Origin: Brevipalpus yothersi
Lineage: Eukaryota; Arthropoda; Arachnida; Trombidiformes; Tenuipalpidae
Length of the DNA: 64,000 bases
Assembly: GCA_003956705.1 (NCBI GenBank)
Contig: QZCP01000840.1
Coordinates: 110,699 to 174,698 of the forward strand
Direction of reading: 5' to 3'
Below are positions 1 to 13,242 of the stretch, piece by piece (within the stretch, counting starts at the first letter, position 1; every line of letters starts with the position of its first letter). The translations under genes and the position numbers were made by a program. The notes under the pieces are model-generated. The model had not been told where the DNA came from and ran no database searches. It saw only the letters and a list, made by a program, of their open reading frames with translations.

Positions 1-92
<92 letters not shown>
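1..92. repeat. (CT)n microsatellite
   Basis: Nearly uninterrupted CT dinucleotide array at the window edge. It falls in what should be an intron of the minus-strand adaptor gene, where it reads as (GA)n. Confidence 0.95.
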
Positions 93-94
<2 letters not shown>

Positions 95-774
95 TTAAAT
101 CTTGACACCTTGCTCATTCTTCTTGCTTTGATTTCAAGTTGATTAAGAAAAATTTGACTGTAAATCACGCACACACATATACAGTGTACATTCATGCTGA
201 TTCATTTGGGAAGAGAAAAAAGGAGAAAAAGTTCACCAGAGAGCAATGATTATGTGTAGTGAAGTTCACTAGTTTCATGTTGATAACATTTGCGTTTTTT
301 AACTTAAATTATCTTTCTAAACTCCTTTTAGTTGTTTTTTTTATCGCTCACTTTCCATGCTTATGCTCAATGCATCTCCTCATCTACTATCTTCTTATTT
401 AATCTCGTTCTTATTCCTTATTCTTTCTCTATCTTTTTCAATGCTATTCCCATCATTTTCATCTCTCTTCCTCCCTGGTTTGCCTTGAATTTATCCAGAC
501 ATAGGAAAAAATTTCCAATGGCAATGGGAATAAGAGGAGAAGAAGAGAGACAGGATACATTGCATTACTCAAATTGAATGAGATTCAGAAGGAAAGGTAT
601 TGTTGCTTATGGAATCGGAAGGTGGAAGAAGATTTTGGATGAGAAAATAGGATGAAAAACAATGTAATTTGGAATAGTAACATGGAAAGCCATGACAGAA
701 CTGGAGGAAAAGTTGATAAAAGCATTCATACATACATACATGCATCAAAGAAGAGGAGAGAAAATGAAACTTAC
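93..774 (-). other. Intron of the SHB-like adaptor gene (partial)
   Basis: This stretch begins right after the GTAAGT donor at 774-769 of the minus-strand gene. I see no acceptor followed by a convincing coding exon before the left edge, so the intron probably runs out of the window. The open frame past the donor (to 569) reads into unrelated hydrophobic residues and is intron read-through. Confidence 0.6.
769..774 (-). promoter_or_regulatory. 5' splice donor GTAAGT
   Basis: A consensus donor immediately follows the phase-1 end of the adaptor coding exon on the minus strand. It shows that the coding sequence continues to the left, beyond the window. Confidence 0.8.
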
Positions 775-3700
775 TTAGTGGAAGAGATAGTTTCCTGGAT
801 TTGTCTGATTTAATGTCAGGATTTGGCTGATGATGTTGTTGCCACTGTTGATCTCGTTCCGCGGCCAAAGAGGATGAAGCGGAGGAGGTTGATGGCGATG
901 GTGATGGAGTGGAGGATGCTGCTAATGGTGGTGATGGCCGAGAGATCTTCTGATTGCTATTATCATCACCATCAATGGTGGTGATGGTGGTGGTGGTGGT
1001 GGTGGTAGGAATATTGGCTGCTGTTGGTGTACTGGCGGTGAGACTGGATTTAGGTAGATGAGAGGATGATGAACATGAAGAGGATGAAGATACAGGTCGA
1101 GAGTTATCCTTGGCCCGATCCAAATTGTTATTATTGGTGGTGGTACACATTGATGATAATGTTTGACATGACTTTCCAACACCACCAATTTGATTGCCAC
1201 TACCGTTACCATCGACCGTTGTTGGATATATTTTACCTTGTCCACTTACAGCGGAACCAAAATCTGGCACTTTATCTCCGGTCGGTGTATTGATTAGCTG
1301 TTGGAATACTTTGTTCAATTTTTTTGGATCATCCCATGGAGTATCATAATCATCCAATGGTCGAGTATCAGTCAATGGACTTTGTAATGAAGGACTTAGT
1401 AAACAATTTGCCAGTGTACCGTTAGTTGAATATAAGGATGTTGATTTCCTTAATCCACTTAATTTCAGATCAATAGGACGCTGTGTTCGTGGACCAGCCA
1501 TCGGTGGTGGTCTTGGTGGTGGTGGCTGATTTGCCATCATCGTCGTTGGATTGCCACCACTTGATGCTGATGCTGACGATTTGGTGGTACTTTCCGATGT
1601 GATCGAAGATGCTGATGAACGTAATCCACCAGTAAAACTTGAGACACCAGATGATGATAGTGAACTTCGAAAACTATCACCAGTGGTGGTAGATGATTGG
1701 CATGCTAATTTGAATGCATTCAATTTGGCAGCAAAATCAATATTCTGATTATGATCAGTTAATGGAGATCGAAGACCATTACCATTTGGTGTGTCCATTG
1801 TGATTGATTTGGTTCGTAGCAAGTGTCGTGTTTGAGGATGGAGATCATTTGAATCACTAGATGATGATGATGATGATACAATTGATGATAAAGCATCACT
1901 TGTGGCCGATTTAAGTAACCGTGGACATGGTGTGGATACCGTTGAAAGTGATCCCATTTTGGTTCGATTACGTTTACATTCACTGATTGACGATGATATG
2001 TTGTTGTTACTGTTACTGTTGCTGGAAAGTTGATACTGTTGCTTATTAGATTCGTTGGACATCATCGTCAAACGATTACCATTGTTGTTGTTGTTACCAT
2101 TGATATTGGTATTAATATTATCGGTCAAAATTTTACCATTAAAAGTGTCACCATTAGCATTTGCTGATAAATTGATATCAGTTGATTTAGATCGAGGAAT
2201 GTGCAAATTTGTTCTAATACCCAAGCGACGCGGATGCATACACTTGATTGCACTGGAATTGTTATTACAATTATTATTGACACTGGTGATATTATTATTG
2301 GAAGATTGAAAATTTCCACCAAAATTGGTATTATTCATCAAATAATCTTGATCAGCTGAATATTGTTTACGCAGTGAACGATGAAGATTATGATTTATAT
2401 TGTTTATTGTGGCACTTGAATTATTTTGATGGTGGTTATGGCTACTAATGATACGATTACCATTAACATTTGTACCATTCATATGGTCACTTGTGGTCGA
2501 TGGTACATCGTGATCTGTGCCACGACCACTACTACTACTACTAGAAGTACTGCATGTGGATGACATTGACGATGCAGTTGATGATCTTGAACTATTTGAA
2601 TTGTCCAAATAATTGTGATGATGATGATGATTTTTTTGGAAAATATTACTATTATTACTATTATGCATGTACTCTCGACAATTATCGCCACTATTAACGC
2701 TATTTCGCATTATTTTTTCACGCTTAACAGGATCCAATGGCGGAGGAGGTGCAATAATATCCAATGAATGAGCAGAATTGAACATGGAATCTTGACTATT
2801 TTTCTTACTATTATTATGATTTGATATGGATGATGAAAAAGTGTTGTTGTTGTTGGTGCTACTTGTAATTGAAGATGATAAAATCACTTTATCCTTATTT
2901 TGAGTCACCAAATGATTATCTGATCCGATAAATGACAATTCTTGTCGCTGTGAAGAGGATGTTGTACTTGTACTGGTAATAGTTTGATCTCTCTCACTTT
3001 TTATACCATTTGAATGACGACTTCCACTTAACGGATGCTGATTATTCTCTTTATTATTATCATCAGTAATAGTATCACTTTTATCATCAACCATAACACA
3101 ATTTGATGGGCGATCCAACGGAAGAGGTTGTGGCTCTCTGGACGATGATGATGTATCAACGCCAGATGAGCCCTTTGGCACTGGTGGTGGAGGCCTTTGG
3201 GGTGGCCTGGGAGGAGGTGGAGGTGGAGGATGTTGTTGGTGATGGAAAGTTTGGGCTACCTCTGAACAGCTATTACTGATAGCTGATTTTGAATTCTGAT
3301 GAGGTTTCGCTGGTAATGGAGGAGGAAGAGGTGTTGTCTGATGATGATAATTTTTGACTAAGCCAGTGGATGATGTGGTGGTTGATGATGACAAGTGAGA
3401 TGTTGAAAGTGATGTGATATCATCAAGTCCTTTACGAGGTGGCTTTTGTGGCTCAAATCGAATATTTTGATTAGAATTATGGCTACTTACATCGAGTAGA
3501 CATGATGCGGATGAGGAAGATGCTAATTTATGGTTATGATGAGAATGGAGATCACTTTGATGAGCTGTGGATGATGGTGTGGTTGATTGTTGTTGAGTAA
3601 TCAATTTTTTTGAATTTCGAATCGGCTTACGAGGAGGTACAGAAGACTGCTTTTTATCACAATTAAAATGATTATGTTGCTGATATTGTTGTTGTTGTGT

Positions 3701-4138
3701 TTGATTGTTTGACGAATGATTTGAGCAAAGATCGTCCAAACTACTAGTGGTTGTTTCAACGGATGAAAATGATGAATTTGATGATCTATTCACCTGACGA
3801 ACAGAACGATGATACTTATTGTGATTATGATGAGTGTTTAGAATATTTTTTCGACCACACGATTTTCGTAGTGATACACTTTCATGATGAGTATCATCGG
3901 GTGGCAATAATGGTTCATCATAAAAATGATCTTCCGGATTATCATATACATCATCAAATGTACCAGAATCTACCGATGAATTGGATGCCTCTGTAAGTAT
4001 AGACAAACGTTCACTGGATGAGAAAAGATGTTCCATACATGATGGTGAAGATGAGGAAGAGGTAAGTGTTATCTTTGATTTAGGCTTCATATCGATTGGC
4101 AATGACAATAGTCTTTGAACAAAACTTGATTGCATCAT
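775..4138 (-). CDS. SHB-like adaptor/docking protein, 5' coding exon (partial)
   Basis: One very long exon encodes about 1,121 residues. I start it at the ATG at 4138 (context CAAAATG); the open frame extends to a TTG at 4207 without another ATG. The protein is rich in Ser, Asn, His and Gln homopolymers. Near the N-terminus are two YxxP sites (YDNP, Tyr about 65; YDEP, Tyr about 73). Proline-rich SH3-ligand-like segments include PPRKP near residue 170, a long poly-Pro/Arg stretch near 300-320 and PPPPRPPP before the C-terminal part. Near residue 930 it has DDYDTPWDDPKK. YxxP motifs, poly-Pro and a YDxPW motif upstream of a C-terminal SH2 domain are the known layout of SHB/SHD/SHE/SHF adaptors, which couple tyrosine kinases to downstream effectors. 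The exon ends at a clean GTAAGT donor (774-769, phase 1), so the C-terminus, including any SH2 domain, lies outside the window. Coding status is firm. The family call is an inference from motifs and could be wrong, because the rest is low complexity. Confidence 0.75.
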
Positions 4139-5019
4139 TTTGTGCTCAATATCAATAATAATAAGTACGAGACAAGAAAAAAGAAAAGTATTTTCGTTTG
4201 TAAACAAGAAGAGGAACTGAAAATTCGAAATGTGTGTGTAAGTCTATGTGTTGATGCTTGAATGATGTGAAAAAATGAAAAAAGTCAATAAAACACAGGA
4301 ACAAAAATGAAAACACACAAGCAAGCAGACAGAAAAAAATCTTAAGATGATGAAATTCAACGGTAAAGTTTTCGTCGATCACAAATGAAGAGGTGACAAA
4401 AATCAAATCAAATTAAATGTGTGTGTATGTGTTCACAATGGATGAAAGGCAAGCAATGTGTAATGACGATCAATCCAATAACGTAAATCCTTTTTACCAA
4501 TTTGAATGATCAATTATGTTCACACACAAAAGTGATAGCAATATGTATCACCAATTTCATCATCACAATAACAAAACTAGTATCGAGTGTCCAGTGTTAC
4601 TCATCCAGTTTATCAGGAAAGGACACATATACAGCTCATCTCAGCTAAGACACACAATCTTTATCACTTCTACTCATTGTTGAGTTTGAGAAAAAATTTT
4701 TTTAACTTTGCCAATTTGAAAAACTAACAAAATAAAGCGGATTCCACTTTTCAGTCAGAAAAACTTTTTCCTCTCGAAGTTAAGGAATATCGAATATTGT
4801 ATATATAAACTTCTTCAGAACCTAACAGTTGCGAGTCTGACTAAAAACTGATTCATTCAAAGTGAGATAGTGAACCAGCTTCTCTCTCTCTCTCTTGGCG
4901 AGTGAGCAAACTTTACTCACTCTCGGGACGAGGGAGCTCATTTGGTTGTGAGTAAGCGTGCGTCTTTCGCCAAATCTTTCCTTCCGAAAGTAGCCCAAAA
5001 AGTTTGGCCAAAGAGAGAC

Positions 5020-5022
<3 letters not shown>
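4139..5022. other. 5' flank/UTR of the adaptor gene, no coding seen
   Basis: AT-rich DNA upstream of the adaptor start codon, expected to hold its 5' UTR or a first intron. A TATATATAAA run near 4798-4807 can be read as a TATA box on either strand. No recognisable protein-coding segment. Confidence 0.5.
4800..4831 (+). promoter_or_regulatory. Candidate TATA/initiator pair
   Basis: TATATAAA starts near 4800. About 25 bases on is an aaCAGTTg segment resembling an arthropod initiator. The pair would fire rightwards, away from the adaptor gene. No coding region is recognised downstream, so this is only a core-promoter-like arrangement. Confidence 0.2.

Positions 5023-5093
<71 letters not shown>
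5023..5093. repeat. (GA)n microsatellite
   Basis: About 70 bases of pure GA dinucleotide. Open frames across it (Arg-Glu on one strand, Leu-Ser on the other) are artefacts of the repeat. Confidence 0.95.
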
Positions 5094-5096
<3 letters not shown>

Positions 5097-8000
5097 GCCT
5101 GAAGTGACCGGCAGATGCACCTCAAAACTCGATAGGGTGACACATACAGAGAGAAAAGAAAGAGAAAACTAAGAAGCTACACGAAATAGAGAAAGAGAGA
5201 GAGAGAGAAGAATAAGGAATCTTTGTAAATAGCTGTTCTCTTTCTTTTCTCTCTCTCTCTTTCGTGTGGCCGCACGTTCGCACTATATAACGGCCACTAG
5301 CCGTGTGTATATGTGTGCATGCTGTCGGCCCGAAATGATTCCATCCATGGACAGATGGTACATTCGAGATGGGGGTTGTACTAAGGAGAGAGAGAGGCCT
5401 TTTGGAACATGCCAATATGTTGATCATAAGGAATTGCATTGACACGGTTGGTCGAGTGGCTGGCGCTTGTCCGGTGTATACTAACTACATTGCTATATAC
5501 TGCATACCAAAGGGGCGATAAGCGAAACGTGCTGATTATAATACACAACATAACAGCTGAATGCTGTGAGTTGTACAGTGTATTGATGCTACTCACTGTC
5601 CCTCTTTCTTTTTATCTCTCTTTCTCTTTCTTTTTCTCCATGGACATTGCAATAAAGAATTCCAAGAAAAATGATGATGCACACTTCAGAAAAATCTGTC
5701 CCAAATTGCAACTTTCTGTATGTATGTGTGTCCACACGGGCTTGCAAAAAGGAAAAAAGTCACACAAAGTATCTTGTATTGATCAACTTTTTCTAGACTC
5801 ATCCGAATCTTTTGATGCATCTTCTTCTTTTTCTTCTCTACCATCTTCATGAGGTGCATACAGAATAGATGGTGATAAAGAAGAGCAGCAAAAAAGAAGA
5901 GGTCCTCGAAGAAGGGTCCATACACATACAGTAGCTGGGCAAACAGCCAGAGGCACATCAATGGCCTGAGCCCAAATATATTTACAGAGAAACTAGAGGA
6001 AGAAGAAGAAGAAGAAGACATATCGACCTCCAACGATGCAGGCGGGCTGATAGATATTCATCATTATCTGGACTCTTCATGTGCCAACTCTCTATGACGC
6101 GTGTAACCATTAAGCTAATGCTCAAAAGTTCATTTGATTAATGTCAAATGAATTTTGTGACTATATATTCTTCTATTATACATTCTCTCTCTCTCTCTAT
6201 CTTCCCTGCCGCCCAGTCCGCCCAGTCAACCCTAGACCAGTAGGACAATCAGCACCTTGAACAGAGGACAAAAAAAAAATTTTCAATCGCCCAGTGAAAA
6301 AGATGGAAATCATCTTGCTTATCCATCATGATATCTAATCAAATATGCCGACCAGATGTAACTATCCATGCTTAGCACATATTCAAATGCAAATTAATGC
6401 ACACACAGACACACACATAATCATTCAACTGTCCAATCAATGGGCCTCTGTGATGAGCAATTTTGGAGTACATATTTGCATTTTGAATTCAAATTGCAAA
6501 TATGCAACATTGCCTGGTGCAAGTGTCGAGATGAACATTAGTGTTAATGGAAAAGTTTCTCCCCAACTTGAATCATCATTATGTAACCATGGCCATTATA
6601 GCCACCTAACAAACGGACTATACACCGTTGGCACAATAGTTTTATCCTATTCTTCATCCTCATGGATGGACAGTTGAAAAAATTGCCACATTTGGATTTG
6701 ATTCACTTGGAGGTGAAGTGGGGAGAAGAAGATTTCCAATTGTAGTAACATCGACTCATGGCCATGTATGGTACATGAAATGATGGAATGATTTCTTAAT
6801 CATCCAGTAACATTGTTCACAATAGTATGTGTATGTGTATTGCATCTATCGAAAGACATTGCATTTCATGGTAACTTGTTGTTGATGATTATCATCATCA
6901 TTTTGGTGGAGAGAAGGATAAAAATGTCATAATAATGTAATGATGGTGTACCATATAGTTGAAACTCTATGGTGTTACTCATTCGAATTACGCTTCACTT
7001 TGAGCAATCGATTTGCATGACTGAAATGATGATGAATCCTTTCCTTACTTGAAATTTTTTCCTCAGCAAAAAAAAGTGTTTCCACAGAATGAGGTTGAAA
7101 ATTATTTTCAGAACATTTTAAAATCTGATTCCCACGAATTCAGAATAGAGAGAGAGAGAAAGTTTTCTGCCTACACCACTTTGATACCAACAATTTTACC
7201 ACTAAAATTTTATTTAGACCTTCGCTGATAAGGCATGACATAGAATCACGACATTTTGCCTAATTACAAAAATCTTGCCAAGAATATCTCTCTTTTGACA
7301 CGACCGGAAGAGTATTCTTGAAAAAAATGACAAAATCTAAGTGTAATCATCAGTGTCCTGTGTGTATGTGTGTGAGCTGAAATAAATGCATCATGTGCTT
7401 AATTGCAAGAGAGAAAAAATTCTCATGAATCTTTCCAGAAAGTGAAATGATAATGATAATGTTCCTATGCATGATGATAACAGTAAGAAAGGAAAGAGAA
7501 AGAATCGTCATCAGTCTACATGACCCTCTCTCATACCCTCTTGTCCATGGCCCGAAAAGTGAGATGGGCCACAAGATATTAGGGAACCAAGATTAATGCA
7601 AAATTTCCAGTCCATCTCTCTCTCTCTCACCTTTACAATTCAATCTACACATCAACGGCAACAGGCCGCGAGGACATTGATCCTTCCACACACACATACA
7701 CACTTGGGCCACTTTGTATTCTAGGAAAAGAAGAAGAAGATGAAGTGAAAGTGGCCAATTCAAATGGTGACCAGCTAATTGTTGCTGCATCTCTCCAAAA
7801 AAAGTGAGAGATTGACTTGCATCCGATCTTCTGTTAGACTTGTGTGTGTGTGTATGTGTGCAAGTGAATATACATATATGTAATAATAAATACATATAAG
7901 TAAGTAAGAGAAAGAGAACAGCTCAAATACAGAGGGACCGGGCAAAGGTAATACAGAGAGAAGATGAAAGTTGAGTGAAGCAAGATGAGTTGATCATCTC

Positions 8001-8504
8001 GCCTGGAGGCAATTGCCTCTTCTTCTTCTTCTTCTTTATCTATCTCTCCCTCTATTGCACTTGTTCATTTTGGTCATCTCTCTCCATCTCTCTGGTTCCC
8101 GCTTCTCCTTTTCTCTTCCTATCTCTTCTCTCTTTCTTCCTTTCTCTCTCTCTCTCTTTCATATATCTGCCCTGTTCTGTGGCCATTTTTCCACACATAG
8201 ACTGGAATCGCGTGATAATCGCCTTCCCTGGGCAAAGGCCACTTGTAGGCCACTCTTTTTCACAGAATATATATGTATACTTATACTGAGGTTCCAGTTC
8301 CAGAATATATATATGTGTATACATTATACACATCCATCTTCATGTTCAGAATACTCATCTCTCTTCCTATCTTCCTCTCTTGCTCCACACCAATTTTTTC
8401 GCCCTCACCATAACTGGGCACACTTTACCAGTGAGGGTAAACGGATGATGATGGCCTGAGCCCGATCAGCCCAGAGAGAAGGCCCAGTGAAAGATCATTG
8501 ATAC

Positions 8505-8505
<1 letters not shown>
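5094..8505. other. Intergenic/intronic DNA without recognised genes
   Basis: Mixed sequence with short GA/CT tracts (near 5190-5210, 6185-6199, 7148-7160, 7616-7629). Around 5265-5345 is a locally more GC-rich patch with several CpGs and a TATATAA at 5284-5290. No open frame has recognisable protein character. Confidence 0.5.

Positions 8506-8572
<67 letters not shown>
8506..8572. repeat. (GA)n microsatellite
   Basis: Uninterrupted GA array of roughly 65 bases following an ATG at 8505, which creates a spurious Arg-Glu open frame. Confidence 0.95.
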
Positions 8573-8577
<5 letters not shown>

Positions 8578-11500
8578 GGGGAAGATCAAGTGTGATGAGC
8601 AAAACAAGACCCATACATGATGTATGGTGTCCGTTGAGAGAGAGAGGGAAAGATAAAGATGAAGATGATCATCAAATAGAATCAGGTTCTGTTAAAAGAT
8701 GTATGTGTGTTCAAAGTGGCCCAGGATCACATCGCTACCGCCAACATCATTTTTACCACTTCTTTATCATCATCTTTCTTGATTTGCTCCATCTTCACCG
8801 GGTTGATCTGGGCTCTTTTCATCTCTCTCTCTCTTCTGTTTAACCCTGCCTGAAGAAGTAAACTTAATTTGATGAACACCCAAAAGCCATCAGCACAACA
8901 CTTTAAAGTTGATGAAAGGTGCAATTATATTCTCTCTTTCGCCAGAACAACAGCAGCAGCAACAAAAGTAGAAGCAAAATTTTAGAGAGAAAAAAGTAAG
9001 AAGAACCGATAAATTTCACCTTCTATCTGATGTTATTGGGAAAAAAGGGTTACAGTGCAGAATTGTGATGATGAAAAAAGTGTGTGAAACAGAAAGAGAG
9101 AGAGAGAGAGAGAAAACGAATAAATCGAAATAAGATAAAAAGTGAAACAAAGTAAGTCAGAAAAGAAAGTAGATGATAGAAAGAGAAAATCGATTCCTAC
9201 AATAACCTAAAATCCTAATTTTATTGTGTATTTCAAGTAGAAGTGGAAGAAAAAAAAATATTGTTTGAAATGAACACAATTTTTTCGATGAGGAAGCTTT
9301 TTCCTCTTGTGTATGCGTATGCTGTAGGTTGATCGTCCGAACGATCGTAGGTACGGTGTAAGGTCGAATTGATCATCATCTTTCTCTCAATCTCAATACT
9401 ATCCATCCCATCATCTCTCTCTCTCTAATCATTTCAGCAATCTTCTATTTCAAGTGCAATTCTAATTCATTTTCGGGTGTCCAAATCATCCCATTCCATT
9501 ATCATCGAAAGTACACACACACACAAACACTGTAAACACTGTACACACTTTCATGGCCGCTTTTCGAAGCCATGAAAACTTTTTGAGCTGACCGAAATTC
9601 ATTGAGATACTCTCTTTCGAGATGTATCATGAGTGAATGTGTGTAAGCTGAACAACGAAAACAATTTATCCATTTTTTTCCACCAAAATATAAGATAGAA
9701 AGAGAAAAAAAATTACTGCATATTATTGTTGCCGTTATTATTATTGAAGGAATAAAAAAGTGTTATCAAAAATTTTTCAAACATTAAGTGATGATAGAAG
9801 AGAGACTGTCGAGACCTCGAAAAGTGCGAAGAAAAAATATTCGAAAGAAGATCAAGAAGAAGAATGAACTGACTTCGTATCAAGAACTTTCATCATCATT
9901 CCATTTCACTTGAATCGCCACAAAAATGACCGTAAACGGACTTATGCACCTCTCTCTCTCTCTCTCTTCCAACACATAAATGTAATATAATCACCAGTCT
10001 ATCATGAGGAGGAGGGAGGAGGAGGTTTCAACCTGACTTCGAATCGATCATCATGGCAATCTGGGCATGATAATGAATTCGATAATCACCCTGAATGTGG
10101 TTGACGTTTCAAAATATAATGCGATATATATATTGCTACCGCCATATCGTTGAGCATTTCGAAGGAATTACATATTTACTCTCTTATCGGAATGTTCTTT
10201 TTTTTCTTTTCTATTTTTTTCGATTATAATTTTCAAATTGAACAAGTATCAAAAAGATGAAATCATGACCGATAAACCCTTTCCAGTGACCACATTTCAG
10301 TATATACACACATTCCTCCCTGACTTACACACACTTACATCAGAATATCAAGAACCGGTAGCATGAACTTTAATCACATAACTTACACACAAATCTACTT
10401 GATGGCTGGAAATCATCATGATTGGAAAAGGATACGGTTGAAATAAGTGTCTTAACGGATATATAAAACACATTGGAATGTGTGTGTATGTATGCATTAC
10501 AAATTCCGGTACAGTGAAAAAGGAATTGGCTACAAATTTTCGGTAGAAATTTTTTTGGCCCACAACATTTTTGCAGTTGTAGTAGTAGTTCATTACATTT
10601 GCCAATTTTGTGTCCAATAAAATAACGGAAGTTCTTTGTGGTGCTACAAGCTTTTAAATTCATTAGACTACCTTAAAATGATCAACGATACACATATAAT
10701 ACTGTTGGAATGCTACTGACTCAGCATCATGAGTGTGGCAATTTAGTTGACATCTATCAGAAGATTCCCTTATGGACACTATCAGTGATGGACACGATAA
10801 GATGATACATAAGATGATATATAAATTGATGGATGTTATGTTTGATTGCCAGATGGGACAGAGGATGCATTGAATCATCATCATGATCATGTTTGAACTT
10901 CTTTGGATGAAACTAAATCAAAGACATCTATTCACTGTGATCATCGTAAATAATCAATTCGTACACTTTTTCTTTAACTCAAATTGATGCGATTGATCAT
11001 GATGAAACAAAGAATTGACAGAAAATTCTTACACAATCAATTTGAAAAGAAATCATGATGATAAGATATGCGAAAATGAATTCCGATGAATCATTTGCTC
11101 TCCATTCAGACAAATCAATTAATGTGACACATAATTCGATTTTAAATCATGTCCTCTGGTGAATAAGTCACCTTTTTGATTGGGAAATTTTTTTAATAAC
11201 CCAATTAAGAGTGTCGTGATTTAAAATTCAACTGTACCACAAGAAAAATTTTCATGAGGATCAAATCATTTGCATATACCGTACAGACGACAGTCAAACA
11301 CTCATATACACAAGAAAAAGTGCCATGATTATACAAATTTCAATCTAATCCTTCAATTTCAAGCATATTAAACACTGAACACCATGTTGCTTGTCAAATC
11401 AACATTTTTTTCACTTTTATTTTCTTCATTCCAACTTGTTTACCTAAAAAGATCATGCATGTCGATCTTCGTGTTTTTTTTTCGCTGTTTTCATTTTGCA

Positions 11501-13194
11501 TACTGATTAATATGCATGCAATATGCATGTATTATGATAGACTTTCACTCTTCACAATTTGATTGTCTCATTGCCGGTACCATGATGGTGATCATTTTTA
11601 CATTTGAAATCTGTTTCACGAAATGGAATGAAACAGATGATATACTACTTTCTCGATGGTCACATGGTATCGAATGTTTCATTAAAGAACACGAGTGCGA
11701 ATATATCTCTCAGCATGTGGAGAAGAAGAAGGAAGAAGAGAAATGTCAGAATATACATGTTTCACCATGAAATCGAATCAGCTCTCATTCTAACTTTGAG
11801 GGAGAGAGAGAGAAATCTGTTGACAGAGGATTTGAGAAACTGCAAACTGCAAATCTGAAGTCTGGGTCCAAGAGAGTGGGTGGTTGTGAGAGGTAGGGAA
11901 AGCGAAAGAGAGAGAGAGAGATGGGGATGAGGAGAGAGAGATGCTGGATGACAGTGAAGGATGAGTTGGGTTGGATGTAAGATGGTTAAGCTTGATCCAG
12001 GTCTGGGTGAAGAGAGAAAAAGATACAGAACCTGATTTGAAGATAGATAGATAAAGAAGTGAGCATTTAAGGCCAAGTAGAACGAAACCAATTGGAAAGA
12101 AAGAAATGGACTTATCAACACGAAAGAGAAAGAGAGGGAGAGAGAGTAGAATAGAAAATTCAATGTTCAGTTCGAAAAAACCCGGTGACATGTTGGATCA
12201 TTTTTTTTTCTTCTTCTTCTTCTTCTTCATCTCATGTCCAAATCGATAGCTTCTTGTTGAGTGTGTATCGATCCGAAATGGGACATGAAATCAGATCCAA
12301 GATATATATTCTATAGTGTATTCTCCATACACACACACATACACCATCTTTATTGAATAGCTTTCATACATAACGGAAAAGTGGCCAATCATCACCTACT
12401 GGAGGCCCAAAATTCAAGTGTACTTAGAGAGAGGCAATAGAATTGTTCAGATAGTTTGGAAAAGAAATGGGGGAAGAAATGACATTTGGCTCCAAAATAT
12501 TGTCCAAATTTTGCTTGTTCCAAAAAAACGGTTATTGGTAAATGTTTTCTTCACTTGCTGTATTCTCTACATGAATCTTGTCCATCCAAAAAAACGGAAA
12601 GAGAGAGAGATAAGTTCAAAAGTAATTGAATATTCACCATGAAAATCTGCTCCTCTGAACTTGAGAAGATTAGAGAGGAAGGCAGAAAATTTTCCACCAA
12701 GTATTGTGAAATATGGCTCAGAATATGTAAGTATCAATTGCATCATGTATATATAACGGTTGAGGTGGAGAGAGAAAAGAGGCAGACGACTATATTTTGC
12801 TTTCAAGATTTATTGGTTTGATACTTTGAACATTTTCAACTGTCATCTTGAAGAAGAAGAAAGTTGCAAGTGATAAAGGCCCACAGCAAGAGGAGCGCGA
12901 AGAAAAGATGAGGATGAGGATCGAGAAAAAAAGGAAAGATGAGGAGAAAGAATCGAAAATTGACCAAGTCAGCAGTATCATTGTAAGTGAAAAATATCCA
13001 TCGTTAGTATAAGAAAAGTTTAAAGAAAGCGAAGAAAATTCTAAAAGTATCTCTCTCTCTTCACACTTTACCACTAAGCAATTGATTTCAAATTATTTTC
13101 AGTCTGTTACAGCAAAATGGTGATGGAATGATGGTTAAACGTACGTGTGAGAGAGAGGAGAAAAAAACATTTTTGGCAAAAAGATTAGGATGCT

Positions 13195-13196
<2 letters not shown>
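8573..13196. other. Intergenic/intronic DNA without recognised genes
   Basis: AT-rich with short GA tracts and CA/TG tracts. An open frame at 11516-11770 is not recognisable as a protein. Nothing supported. Confidence 0.5.

Positions 13197-13239
<43 letters not shown>
13197..13239. repeat. (GA)n microsatellite
   Basis: GA array of about 43 bases. Confidence 0.9.

Positions 13240-13242
<3 letters not shown>

Noticed and set aside
922..3996. Several open frames on both strands overlapping the adaptor exon
   Set aside because: They arise from codon-repeat sequence (GAT/CAT/ACC runs) of the real frame; none has independent support.
4912..5172. Open frames rich in Arg-Glu or Leu-Ser around the GA array
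   Set aside because: They are translations of a dinucleotide repeat. The same holds at 8425-8607, 13088-13285, 15504-15725, 23659-24007, 29937-30225, 31197-31955, 32536-32871, 43163-43735, 46149-46529 and 51635-52042.
5439..5530. tRNA-Leu/Ser-like start (GGTCGAGTGGC resembling a D-arm)
   Set aside because: No anticodon or T-arm follows at the right spacing and no complementary acceptor end is present.
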